From assembly GCA_964023275.1 (NCBI GenBank), contig OZ029916.1, positions 29,913,087-29,977,086 of the forward strand: a DNA stretch of 64,000 nucleotides, given 5' to 3'. Positions 48,086-60,000 of this stretch are shown here, one piece after another; positions within the stretch are counted from its first letter, which is position 1, and every line of letters begins with the position of its first letter. The notes under the pieces are model-generated. The model was not told the DNA's origin. It did no database searches and saw only the letters and a list, made by a program, of their open reading frames with translations. Origin of the DNA: Norana najaformis. Lineage: Eukaryota; Annelida; Clitellata; Crassiclitellata; Hormogastridae. A program made the translations under genes and the position numbers.

Positions 48086-51000
48086 TTATCCAAATAACTT
48101 CTTTTTAATTTTGCCCAGGAAGGATTCGTCTTTGTTGTTCACCACTTGTCCAGAAATAGGAGATGAAGCCGCATCACTGCCCCCTTGCTTATCACCTTTA
48201 CCTGAAAATTAGATAAGCAAGGGGACAGCGTTCACAACAAAGTTTAAAATGTAACAGATGCTACTCTAATTTACCTAGCATGTTCACAACAGTTTCAAAC
48301 ATAACAGATGCTACCCTAGTTTATCTTGACTCAACTATAAATTCAGGTTTATATGGGCATAAAAAGAGCCTGCTCTGTGTAAGCTTCTTGGGGAATTTTA
48401 CTGTTCACTCGCTTTATTTAATGACTCCTTTTGTGTCTGTGTTCTGAAACAAAAATTAGTTGATGTCTTTTCAACATCGGCCCATGCATCATGACCAAAA
48501 GGGCGTTTTTCTGAACATAGCAGATATAGACAACTAGCACCTCAGATGCCTTGCGGAGCCCACCCAGTATAGAGGAGTAGAACAGACAGATGCCACTGTG
48601 GTTTGGCCGCATATCTGCAGCAGTCAGACTCGTGTTGAGCTGGGACCTCTCAATGTAACAGTAGCCATGAGAGAGGGGCTTTCAAAGGAGTTGTACCAGG
48701 CCTCAAGTATCGTGCAGCTATGAAGTCTGACGGAAATGAATCTGCCGCAGCCGACTGATGGCTTGTTTCTGATCAATTGCACACTGAGTAGAGTGAATTG
48801 GTAAAGCAGGTTCCTACTGCTCACTGTCTGGATAGAAGTCATTCCTCTTAAAAGATTCCTGGTCTTTCTGTTTGCTCTTTCATTGCCTGGCATGCATCAC
48901 CTAATGCAGACTTAGTGACATTTTTATTAAAGCCATGTATCTCAACTGTACCACAAATACACAAAAAGTTCAGAATTTTTGCAGACTTCACAACATTTCA
49001 GTAGAAGTCACTTGCCACAACTTTCCTGCCAAAAGACAAGTGGCGAACCAAGGGACATTCCTGTCGTCATTACATACCATCGACCATGTCAGCCAAAACA
49101 ATTTTACAGACTTAACAAAGACAGACCAAAGACTAAGTTCACTATTTGAATTGCCTTAGGGCTTCTGTTACATCAGATATTGTTATTGACAAGGCCCCAA
49201 GATGAAATATGGTTGGCATATAGATTATGAAACATGCACACAAAAATCGAAACTGGTGCAGGGGTGGGAGAGATGTGCATTAGGTAGAAGTGCATAATAT
49301 ATCATCTGCACTACACATGTGAAGATACAGTAACATCTAATTCAGTACGATGAGCCTAAATTATACACTGCTGATTCTGGAAAAACTTGCTCACCATCTT
49401 TTGTCTGTGTTATCCCATTTACAGTACCATCCACATTTGTTTCAGTCTCTGCATATGCTAGCAACAAAGCCTTCTGTTGTGATGACAGATGGCTATATAC
49501 AAAAACAATAAAAGTCATATTTAACCCCTTTAACGTGAACCCCGAGTTAACTCGTCCAGCGGGAACCCATTGTGCAGCGTGAAACCCGAGTTAACTCGTC
49601 CTCATGATATGCATCTATTCACTCACCGTGTATGCCAAATAAACTCGTCCTAATGGCAATAGCAAAATATAATATTGCTTTACGATTAAAATAACGGCTT
49701 TCCATATTATAAATTAGGTCATACGCTGGGCGGGCAAACTAAATAAAATTATATAATTCACAATAAAAATGGCTGGTCGCAAGCGTGGTTTATCTAACGA
49801 AGAAATACATCGTTTATTGGTTGAAAGTGATGATAGTTTGCCCAATGAGAGTGACTGATGATAGCTAACTAAGTTCTAGTTCTAGTAATGTTGTTGTGTG
49901 AGAAAATGATGACAGTGATGATAGCCAGAAAACCATTCAGTAGGCCTAGGACAGCAGTTCGCCGTCTGCATGGTCAAGAGATGAAATCGGGCCACGTCAA
50001 CGCTTAGCATTTAGGCCTATAGGAACACCTAGAACGCGTGTTTCAGTTGCTGATACGACGGATCCAGTGGAAAATTGAACTATACTGGTCCACAAAACCA
50101 TTGATTGAGACTCCTTATCTTCGGAAGATAAGGAGTCTCTCGATTTGGCCTGCACGATGCTTTTGTGATATATCATACAAAGCGAATATACTAAAATGGC
50201 TCTATATAAAGTAATAAGGAGCACTACAGGGCTACTTTTTTAAAAATTATTATATGTTGACTTTTATGTTTCTCAGAGCAAAGAAAGACTTCCGGAATAT
50301 TACAATTACAAATACCAGTCTTCCTTAATCACATGCATTATTTTGAAGAATACCTAAAAATAAATGCACGTGTGGAAAGAATTGAAAAAATTTATTCCAC
50401 GGTAAAGGGGTTAATCAGTAATGACCAAAAAGTAAATGAGATTCATTGGAAAGAACATTACTGAAGTCCACAAATCAAAATTTGCATTATTCACCGATCA
50501 ATATGCCTGTTCTGTAAGAGCCATGCACATTACACCATAAATGATCTATGGCCATTTCCTATCACTCCTCCCACGTTCAGTATGTCACACCACTGGACCA
50601 AAATACTGGCAGAAAATGTGAAATCAAAATCATAGGATTAAATTTCAACGTTTTACTCAAGCAGTTGACCATTATGTTGAGCACTTCTCCTGTATGGTAA
50701 AGTGTTCATAATTGAGAACAGCCTGGGATGGCCCTCGGTAATGTGTTCTAGGCCTAAAACCCAGTGCTGTGCAGCACCTACCTCTGCACTTCGCATAATT
50801 CATTAGAACAGTCAGTGCCATTTTGAAAGTACCTAGTCTACTGTTGTAGGATCTGCAAGTGAATCAGCTGCACTCAGTACTTACGTTGGCACATTGACCT
50901 TCACATGAACATAATGATCTCCATGTCCATAACTGTGTGATCGAGGGATTCCTTTGCCAGCTAGACGTATCTTTGTATGTGATGAAGTGCCAACAGGAAT

Positions 51001-54000
51001 CTAAAAATATAATGTATAGTGTGTGTACAGTGTTCAATAGCAAAATGTATCTGTGTATATAAATCTGTCTAAATTAATAAATACAGTGAGATGCTCAGAA
51101 TAGCCTAGCAACTCTTACACCTTTGACTGGTTAATCGCATGCATGATTAAGGGACTCGCTTCAACCACCTACCTGAGCATGGCCTCGGTCAACTATGGCA
51201 CAAACTGTCGACAGTTTATACCCCATGTCGTTATTCTGATTATTATTATATAGGCATTTTTATTCTACAGTCCTTATAGTCTGGGGTGTCACTAACTCAT
51301 ACAGATATAAACATGTGAATGTGTATTCGTATTGTCGCAAAACTATGGAACATAGCTATCAGCAAAGCTGAAAATGTTTCTTGAGCTGTGTCAGACAGAA
51401 CGGTTAGGATTCTCAGCAGAAGACTGTTCCAGAAATATAGTACAAATGTATGAGAAAGAAAAATTGCATCGAGGATGAGGAACGATGAGAGGCAATGTGG
51501 TTTGCCATCCAATGCACATGTCCAGCAATCTATCACAGATCTTCTTTGTTAAAACACAGTCTAGGCATTCTGAACATATTGTCATTTGCCAACTCTGGAT
51601 GAGAATCGGTTGTTTGGGCTCTGCTTGTATGTGCAATCCCACCAACGGTGACTTCTCTAGTTATCTGAGCTTTACTTGCTAACTGAGGAACTCTCCCTTC
51701 TTAACTACATTTAACATTGTATAGACTACCACAGAGAGTGCCAACAATTAGTTTCTCCTGAAGCAGTGTTATATAAATTTCTAATTACACTTACAATTAA
51801 AATGGCTTTTTATCCATTGAACAAATTGTTAAATTGTGTCACCAGAGAGTAGTGCAGTTTTCAACAGGAAAAATATTCCATTGCTCTGCAGATAATGTCA
51901 GTGAGCTTGTATTGAGGTAGCAAAATAGGTTTGTGCCCATTAGCTAACATTCATCTTGCAGGTTAGTATTGTTGGTGAATACAAATAGGATTCCCTGGTC
52001 AGGCAGTTGCTGACAGACCAACTAAACCCCTTCCACATGAACTGGCAATTGCACTTGGATCATTGGTTTTAATTACACAACATTTTTTAATAAACACAAG
52101 CATACAGCGTTTAATTAAACACACGTGCTGATTAAGATGTGTTTTTGTTGTTGTCATACATGTGACGACTGTGCCTGAAAAAAACATCACAAAGTAGGAA
52201 AAATCAAAACTGAGTTTGATACTGCACTGGATTGGGTCAGAATTGCTGAATAATTAAGTAAAAACTTAATGTTTCTATCACAAATAGTAAAAAGTTACAA
52301 TTTTTGAAAGCTGTAGGTCTCTTCTTGGCTACTTTTGAGAAATCAAGAGTCACAATTTACAGTTTCATAGGCACCACAATAAAGGAACATAAATATGCAA
52401 AGAACTCATTTTAACCCATTTTATGCCTACTTGCCTTCTGAATGCACTTCTCACAAATTAAGCTTTCCGACTTTGTGAAGATCATCTTACTTGTTTGCAC
52501 TGGTCACATATGTATCCAATATAGGAGATCCTGAGTTATCATACCACTGAGTTGTAACAGATGGAACGTATTGCAGAAATTTACCATAATTAGTTTCAAT
52601 AAACAAAGACAAATTAGACTAATGGAAAACTCACATTGAGTAGGATATCTTCATAGATACCAGGGACTCGAATCGTTCCACCCAGTGCAGCCTGAGCTAA
52701 ACTCACAACTATTTCTGAATGAACGTCAGCACCTTCCCTTCTGAATGTTTTGCTTTTCTCAACCTATGTAAAAACAAAAAACAAAAGCAACAGCTCCAAA
52801 TATTTTTAAAAGGTAAAAGCAAGCAAAGGTAACCAGTATACACCATCTATAAAAATTCCTCACTGGCACAGTCTCGGATCAAAGAATCATTCAGTAGCGT
52901 GGTAAAGTGTAAGACAGACTACAGCAATCCTCTTCCAACTTGCATTGGGACTTGTATACTGGCCACCAAATAACAAAGGTGAGTGGAAGCCAGATAGCAG
53001 ATGGTATCCCACAATCATTCATTCATCTGAGTGTTAACCCAGGCTGATATTGTTTAACTGCACCCGATTCATGGCTTATTTTACAACAGAAAGAATGATA
53101 GGGCCCCAAAACTCCAAAGAATTCCTTACGAAGAGTGGTTTGGACAAGGTCCTCTGATCAGGAATCAGTGGCACAAGTTCAACTGCCTCGCATTACAAGC
53201 GTTTTATACTCCACTGGCTGCCTGTATAAACAGGGCGTCAAATTTACATTTTGGTAGAAGTCTGGCAAATCCATTTGGGGAAAGTGCCTTCAAATTTGCA
53301 GGAGTTAGTTGCCCAGTTTCAAATATGGCTGGCCACAGAAGCCTTCACTCCATAACCCAGGGTGAATTTGTGGCTCCTTTAGCACACACACCCACAATGC
53401 AGTGTTGTGCCTTTTCAGTGGTTGTCTATCTGGAATGGCCTTCTTCTGGATCTGCATGTCCTTCTGGCTATGGACACTATATTCATACCTCATCAGCATT
53501 TTATTGACAACTGTTCTCTTTTGCTGGGGATGGGCTGGAAGTGCCTCTGCAAAGGAGAAATCTTGAAGGGGTGCTACATAAATGCTCTGAGTGGATTGGT
53601 TGTCAATCTCACTGGGTCAATACGTAATTTGGGCATCAGATTTGATTCCGAATTCCTCAGATCATGCTTAGGCCGTTTGCAATCTGTTCACTTTCAAATG
53701 AGATATCAACAGTATCAGGTCTCACATGCCGCGGAATGGCCTGGTTTCATGAATGCCCAAACTTCTAATTGTCCTGATATAGAAGTCATCACATTAAATT
53801 AGATTACAGAAAGGCACAGAACTCTTGTTATTCTAACTTCAGTTAGTCTTAAATTATATGGTGCATTTATATTCTTGTGAAAATAACCAACTGTACAGTT
53901 AAAACCTGCAATATGTGTAAAATGTAAGCTAGTCAGAAGTTCATGTATTTGAAGCAATGTCAAGCATTGAATCTTATGTCAGGCAATTAAGTCTATCTTA

Positions 54001-57000
54001 ATGCTCTTCTCAAAAATCATTGTCTATTACGAACAAAGGCGGTTTCTGCAACATGCGCTTCTGTGACCTTACCCTGAAGGTGATGAAAATTTCTTTACTC
54101 CCTACAGGCATTCTCACTGTCTGTCCATCTTCAACTCCTTAAATAATGGACAAAATAAAATTAATGTTTATCTTTGCTAAAATTGAAAGCCATTACACTT
54201 TAAAATGAAAGTCAATGAAGTGAGAAGAAATTGGAGAAGCTTTAGCACAAGTCTTCAGTGCCTCAATGCAGACTGGAGAGGTAACACAGGAACGGAGAAA
54301 TGCACTCATAGTGCCACTGTTTAAGAACGAAAAAGAACCATGTAACTACAGACAGTCAGTCTACCCAGTGTTGTGTGCAAGGTCATTTAGAGAAGTATTA
54401 AGTATCATATGGTGGAGCATTTGAATGAGTATGATATAATAAAGGCAGACAACATAGATTTACAAGAGGTCGTTCATGTTTGATAAATCTGTTGAGTTCT
54501 TTGAGCAGGTTTTGAGCAAATATAACAGGCTGTGCCCAACGTGCACTCAGGAAACAATCTGGGCTTGAATGGCAGTAAAAGTCAGAAAAGCAGTAACGTC
54601 ATCTGTCAAGTAATTAAATACACTCATTATAAGTTCATAAAATTTATCAAATACTTTGGACATCACATTTTTACCCTAAAGCACAGTAATGTAGATTTAA
54701 AATTGACAGTTATTCATTCAATCTAAAAAATCTAGTTCCTTCTTCAAAGTGTCCTTCCCTTCCCTGTATTAAACACAAAAAACATTTTACCGGCTGGAAC
54801 TGGAACAATGACTCTTTTACGCTGAACTGTTTTGCCTTTGCCTTGGCATTCTACGCAAGGAGTCTTAATCAACATGCGAGATCCAAAACAATGGCGGCAT
54901 GTCGATCTCATTATGAAAGGTCCTGTACTGATGGTTTCCTGCATATAACAAAAAATACAATTCAGAATCACAACTTCCTGTACTGTGTACAAAATTAAAT
55001 TTTATAGACAGCACAGCAACAACAGTTCAAACAGCATTAAACAAGAGAAACTGCTAAGATTCCTGTCAGTTTATATTGATTTTCATTTTACCAGGTACAA
55101 TTTAGTCACTTACATGTAAGAGGGAGCAAAAATAGGAACCAACGTTGTTATGCTAAATTCCTAAACAATATTTTTCCCCAACAAATATATGTTCCCAAGA
55201 CAACAAAGATTATTTTCACCCATAAACAATGCTGCAGACATTATACTAAGCGGCCATCAGCATCATTAGAAATAATGTTTTGAAACAGGTGCCTTTTAAA
55301 GAACCGACTTTTTTGATTTACTTACCTAAATATAGAATAAAGGCAACATTCAGATCAAAGTTAGTGTTGCTACTTGCAAGAAACAAATTTTCTCATAAGA
55401 AATCAAAGATTCCATTAAACAGATCAAAACTGGATCCAGGAAGGTAGCATGTTGCACTAATCACATCTTTTCATTTCTGAATTGGAATTTTGATAAAAAT
55501 GTTTTGTCATGGCAGTCATTTTTCAAGAAGTCAATTCTGCAAAAAGAACTTCAAAAGTAAAAGCAGCTCTAACATGTCACCTTTCTCAACTATTCTGCAA
55601 CACATAAGTAACCTAATAAAGTAACTTCTTCATCAATTAATATTAACAAGTTATGGTAGGTACTATTAATCACAGCCTTGTACAGCGCCCTTTTCTTCGG
55701 CCTCGGCTGTGCTACGGCGCTATATAAATTGTCTTATTATTATTATTATTAAAGTAACTTAAATCTTAGGTCAAATAAAGCTAAAAATCAATTTTGATCT
55801 AAATTTTCTTGCTAAAAATGACCTTTATACAAGATCAATTGCAATACCTAGCCTATGCTTCCTCACTAAACCGATGGACATATGGCATGTTAACAAATGC
55901 ATTACTTACTTACTTACATTCAACAAAAATTGAGTCACAAAAATGCAGACGTGTATGAGTGCACACAGAGACAAAAACCTACAAAACTAATTGTAACAGG
56001 ACCATTACATAATACAGCAAGGTGCTGTTTATAACAGTGGTACAGCTAGAGGCATTTCCGAGTGTTCACCCAATTCACTGATATTTTACATACTCACCAT
56101 GCCAGTCCCATTGCAAAAATGGCATCGTACTTTGCGTGTACCAGGCTCTGCCTTCTCACCATTGCATCTCTGACATGTATCAGAAACATTCAGTTCTATC
56201 TCCTTGTTACAACCACGAGCGGCTTGTTGAAATGTTAGGTTCATCGATACCTATCACAAAACATATAAATGCCAAGATGTCATCATGACACAACCAAACC
56301 AGAAATGACTGGTTCAAGTCAGACATTGCTTGAGCTGAGACCATTATCATAATGGTGCTAAACAACTGTGCACAAATGACTTACTCAAGGTCCTTTCAAC
56401 AGTGACCCTCTTAGATGAGGCTCAAACCCACACTCTGCACATTGTTAGCCAAGTACTCTATCAATTTGATGTAAGTTTGATAATGTCTCGGCTTACATGT
56501 GTGACGCTCTCCGTTGGCTTTTGAGCTACTAGTACACATAGTGTGGAAATGGTTGCCAAGTGAGCCAGTTAACCAACTATCTAACAGAGTTAACTAACCG
56601 GATCACCAACTTCTCTAGCACAGATGCCTCTGTTTTGTTGAGGTTAAAGGTCTGTCCCTTTCCCTGCCATCACTATACTGCAGCACTGTGCTTTATACGC
56701 TGCAGCATCACCCATCTTATGATTAAAGCCGATGACAACAGTGCCTTCTGCCATAAAATCTTCTATTTCACTGATACTGGGTTGGGAGGGCCTCCAAGTA
56801 GATATCTTTAAAGGGAACCATATACATTATACATCACATTAACCAGATGGCCACGTTTACCAACATTCAGACAGCATAGTTCTTCACGCAGATATATACA
56901 TGCATGGTAATTACTTTCAAAGACTAATTACTGATACTACATTTTGAACTACGGTAAATTGGTAATGGTGCAAACAAGTTTTCAGATTAGATTACACAAA

Positions 57001-60000
57001 GAACATGTATTTCCTTAAGGTTTCTTAACCATGTAACAAACAAAAAGAAGAAATTAAGTTTAGATTTTTTGCTCCAATACCCTGCTCATAAATTTTCATA
57101 TACAATATATAAACAGATACCTTAACTAATTTCCATGCTTCCTGTTGATGTTGCTCATCTTTTGGTCATATATCTTACTGCTTCCAACATGTGGGAACAA
57201 ATGTAACTAAGCAGCATGTATCTGCTGAGGACAGCAGAAGAGATGTTCATCAATGTGGTACCTAAGCCAAACTAGAGTAAAGATTTCTCAAGATGTTTAC
57301 AATTCCGCAGAAAACATATCTTATTTAACAACAAACACTAACCTCTGAAGCAGGTGCAAATCCAAAGTTGGATTCAGCAAATTCACCAAAATCTGAAAAT
57401 CCTGACATCCTAAATCCTTCTTCTCCAAAGATCTTTCGAAAAAGTTCCTCAGGATCAATGTTACTGTGGAAATGTTCAAAGCCTCCTTTAAACATAAAAA
57501 CCAGCATTACATTGTTACAGTAAAGAAACTGCTAATCTACTTTGCATATCTATCAACAGTATTAATACTGTATACACTTGACTTTGCGTATAAGTTGACG
57601 CCCAAACTTCAACCTTTGTAAGTGGAACAAGTCAACATGCTTTTAGGAATTGAACCTGGACATTTATGTACCACTTTTCGAATACCAAAAGGCACCAAGT
57701 TACACCCAACTAGTGGATCATGTGTTCTACCCAGAGTACAACAAGTCTGCTAATGCTGCATTCGTAATCACAAATTTGCATAGCGCTGCTTCAAGTGAAA
57801 CTCCTTAGAGGCACACCTGACCTGACAACGCATGACCAAAATCATAGAGAAAGGTTTTCAAGGTCATATGGAAAAGCATGAAGAAAGACCAAGGAGTTAA
57901 AACAGATCGCATTTGATTAACGCACGAAACAGTTAGGCCAGCATAGACAGCATAACCATAATCAACTGTCATACATATAATGCATGCATCAGAGTTGTGG
58001 CGGTTTGAGTTGTAAGCAAACATTGCACTGTTTGGATCTGATGTAGGTAGAAATGCAGCTTCAACAAACACTCATCAGGTATTCAGAAAACCTGGTCAAA
58101 AGCCACACTCAGGACAAGCACACTTGGTGAAGAAAGAGAGCTTGAATGTAAGGCCAGGGATGCAATGTTGCAGACAAGGCATATCAGTTCTTGAGATCTG
58201 CCCACAGGTACCAAGCCAGAAGAACTGGGGTTCAACCGGGGCTCTACCAGAGGTAATTCGACAACATCCAGGTAAAAAGCACCTCTTACGTCTGGAGCAT
58301 TTTCTCCACTAAGGAAATTGTCTGTGCAGCATGGCCATGGGCAATAATTATCAAAATTATTAGTTTAATTTCTTTTAAAAATTGGGTTAAAAGCCCATAA
58401 TAAAACTAATGAAACTGCTGCTTCTTACTGCATCTCACAAATAATCACCATACTTTGTCCAGAATACTGAGTAACAGAAAACATAGTGGTAGCAAGTACT
58501 AATCAAAAACGGTACAAACCATTTAAAATGTGAAACACTTCAAGTTACTGGTAGAACAACAGAGTTAATAAAAACCCAGTCAGTGCAGAATATGACTGTG
58601 GTGCTTTTCACTAAATCATGAGTTGTATTCAATTAATTAATAAAAACCTTTAAAGTGCCCACTTTGAAATTGCTCATAATGTCAAGCTAACTACACTGAA
58701 AAAGAATCATAAAATTTGGTAGATTGTAATTTTGTAAAAGATATCAACTCTAGTATCAGACCTGTGAGAAAGCGCGTGCATTATTCTGATAAACTGGAAA
58801 TATTCGAAGCCATGTGTCAATGTGGTTGCTCAATACAGGCAAAAAGGAATACCAATAATAAATGGCCCAATTTTTCAAGCACAAGTTATGAAATTCTTAA
58901 ATCGAGCTGGGGACAAGTTTATCCATTCCAGCCTAGGGTTTACAAGAACTCTTCTTCTTGGTACAAAACAACATGGGCAGCCAGGAACACAAGGTGAACA
59001 CATTTTTTGAGTATGGACAATATGGTAACTGTGTGGTACTAAAAAAAGTGAATTCATAACATTGTGCATTCTTCACAGAGAATATTAGCTAGCATCTTTG
59101 ACTTTTTGTACAAAAAGCAAACAACAACCAGATACATACTGGTACCACTTTGGAATGGTCCTCCAGAACTTCCAGCAAACTGTTCTCCACCCATTCCATA
59201 TGTGTCATACTGCTTGCGCTTTAAGTCATCACCCAACACCTATGAAAATAAAATACCAGCACTAAATGACATGGACTTAAATCTACTGCAAAATCCTGTG
59301 AATAACGATAGGTGTAAATTACAGTCTTCTGCCACAACTGCCAGAAAACATCATATATTTACCCTAGGTAAAATTCATACTTGATAAGTTTTAGGTTAAG
59401 ACTAAGTACGGACTGCAAAAAAGATTATAATCCGATGAAGACTGCCAGTCCACACATGTCAGCATGTCAGTTGTTGGCTCGCCTCCTGTGCCATTTTGAC
59501 AGATTTTTGTCTTAATACAGACCTTTCTCGATAATCATTGACATGTTTTGACATTTGCTGTTGCTGAGTTCGTGTGTTGGAATTAACCTTCATTCCCACC
59601 ATAGATTTCAAACATTTTGGACTGTATTTTCTACATAGATCATCTTGGCGTACATGACTGTATGAGGAGGGATGGGTTTCCTTGTTTACGGTCAAGTCTC
59701 AGTCTACAGACTTACATATGCCGTTTGTTTTCAGCTGGGTAATGGTCCTGGTGAATGAGGAGTGACAAGGATCTCTGAAGCAACCTTCACCATCAATCAC
59801 AGATGGCCCTGTGATCTACCAACTAACTGTTCTACTCAGACCCAGTGGGTCAAGGAATATCTGGATGCCGTTACATCTACCACCAACGAGGGACCGCTGG
59901 GCAGTGGTGTTATCAAGCATCATAATCCCTACCAACTACACTGTGTCCGGAAAAATTCCAAGGCTTTACGGTAAATATGAAAATAATTAGTAAACATTAA

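Larger units (their letters stand above)
49525..50410 (-). mobile_element. piggyBac-type deletion derivative, 886 bp
   Basis: TTAA lies on both sides (49521-49524 and 50411-50414), and the inverted ends are CCCCTTTAACGTG and CACGGTAAAGGGG. TTAA duplication with CCC-starting ends is the piggyBac signature. Inside, on the plus strand at 49770, is a short frame [20 protein letters not shown] with an acidic run, resembling the N-terminus of piggyBac transposases, then stops. A duplicated CCGAGTTAACTCGTCC block lies near the left end. It is inserted in the DNAJA3 intron before exon 11. Strand is nominal. Confidence 0.88.
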
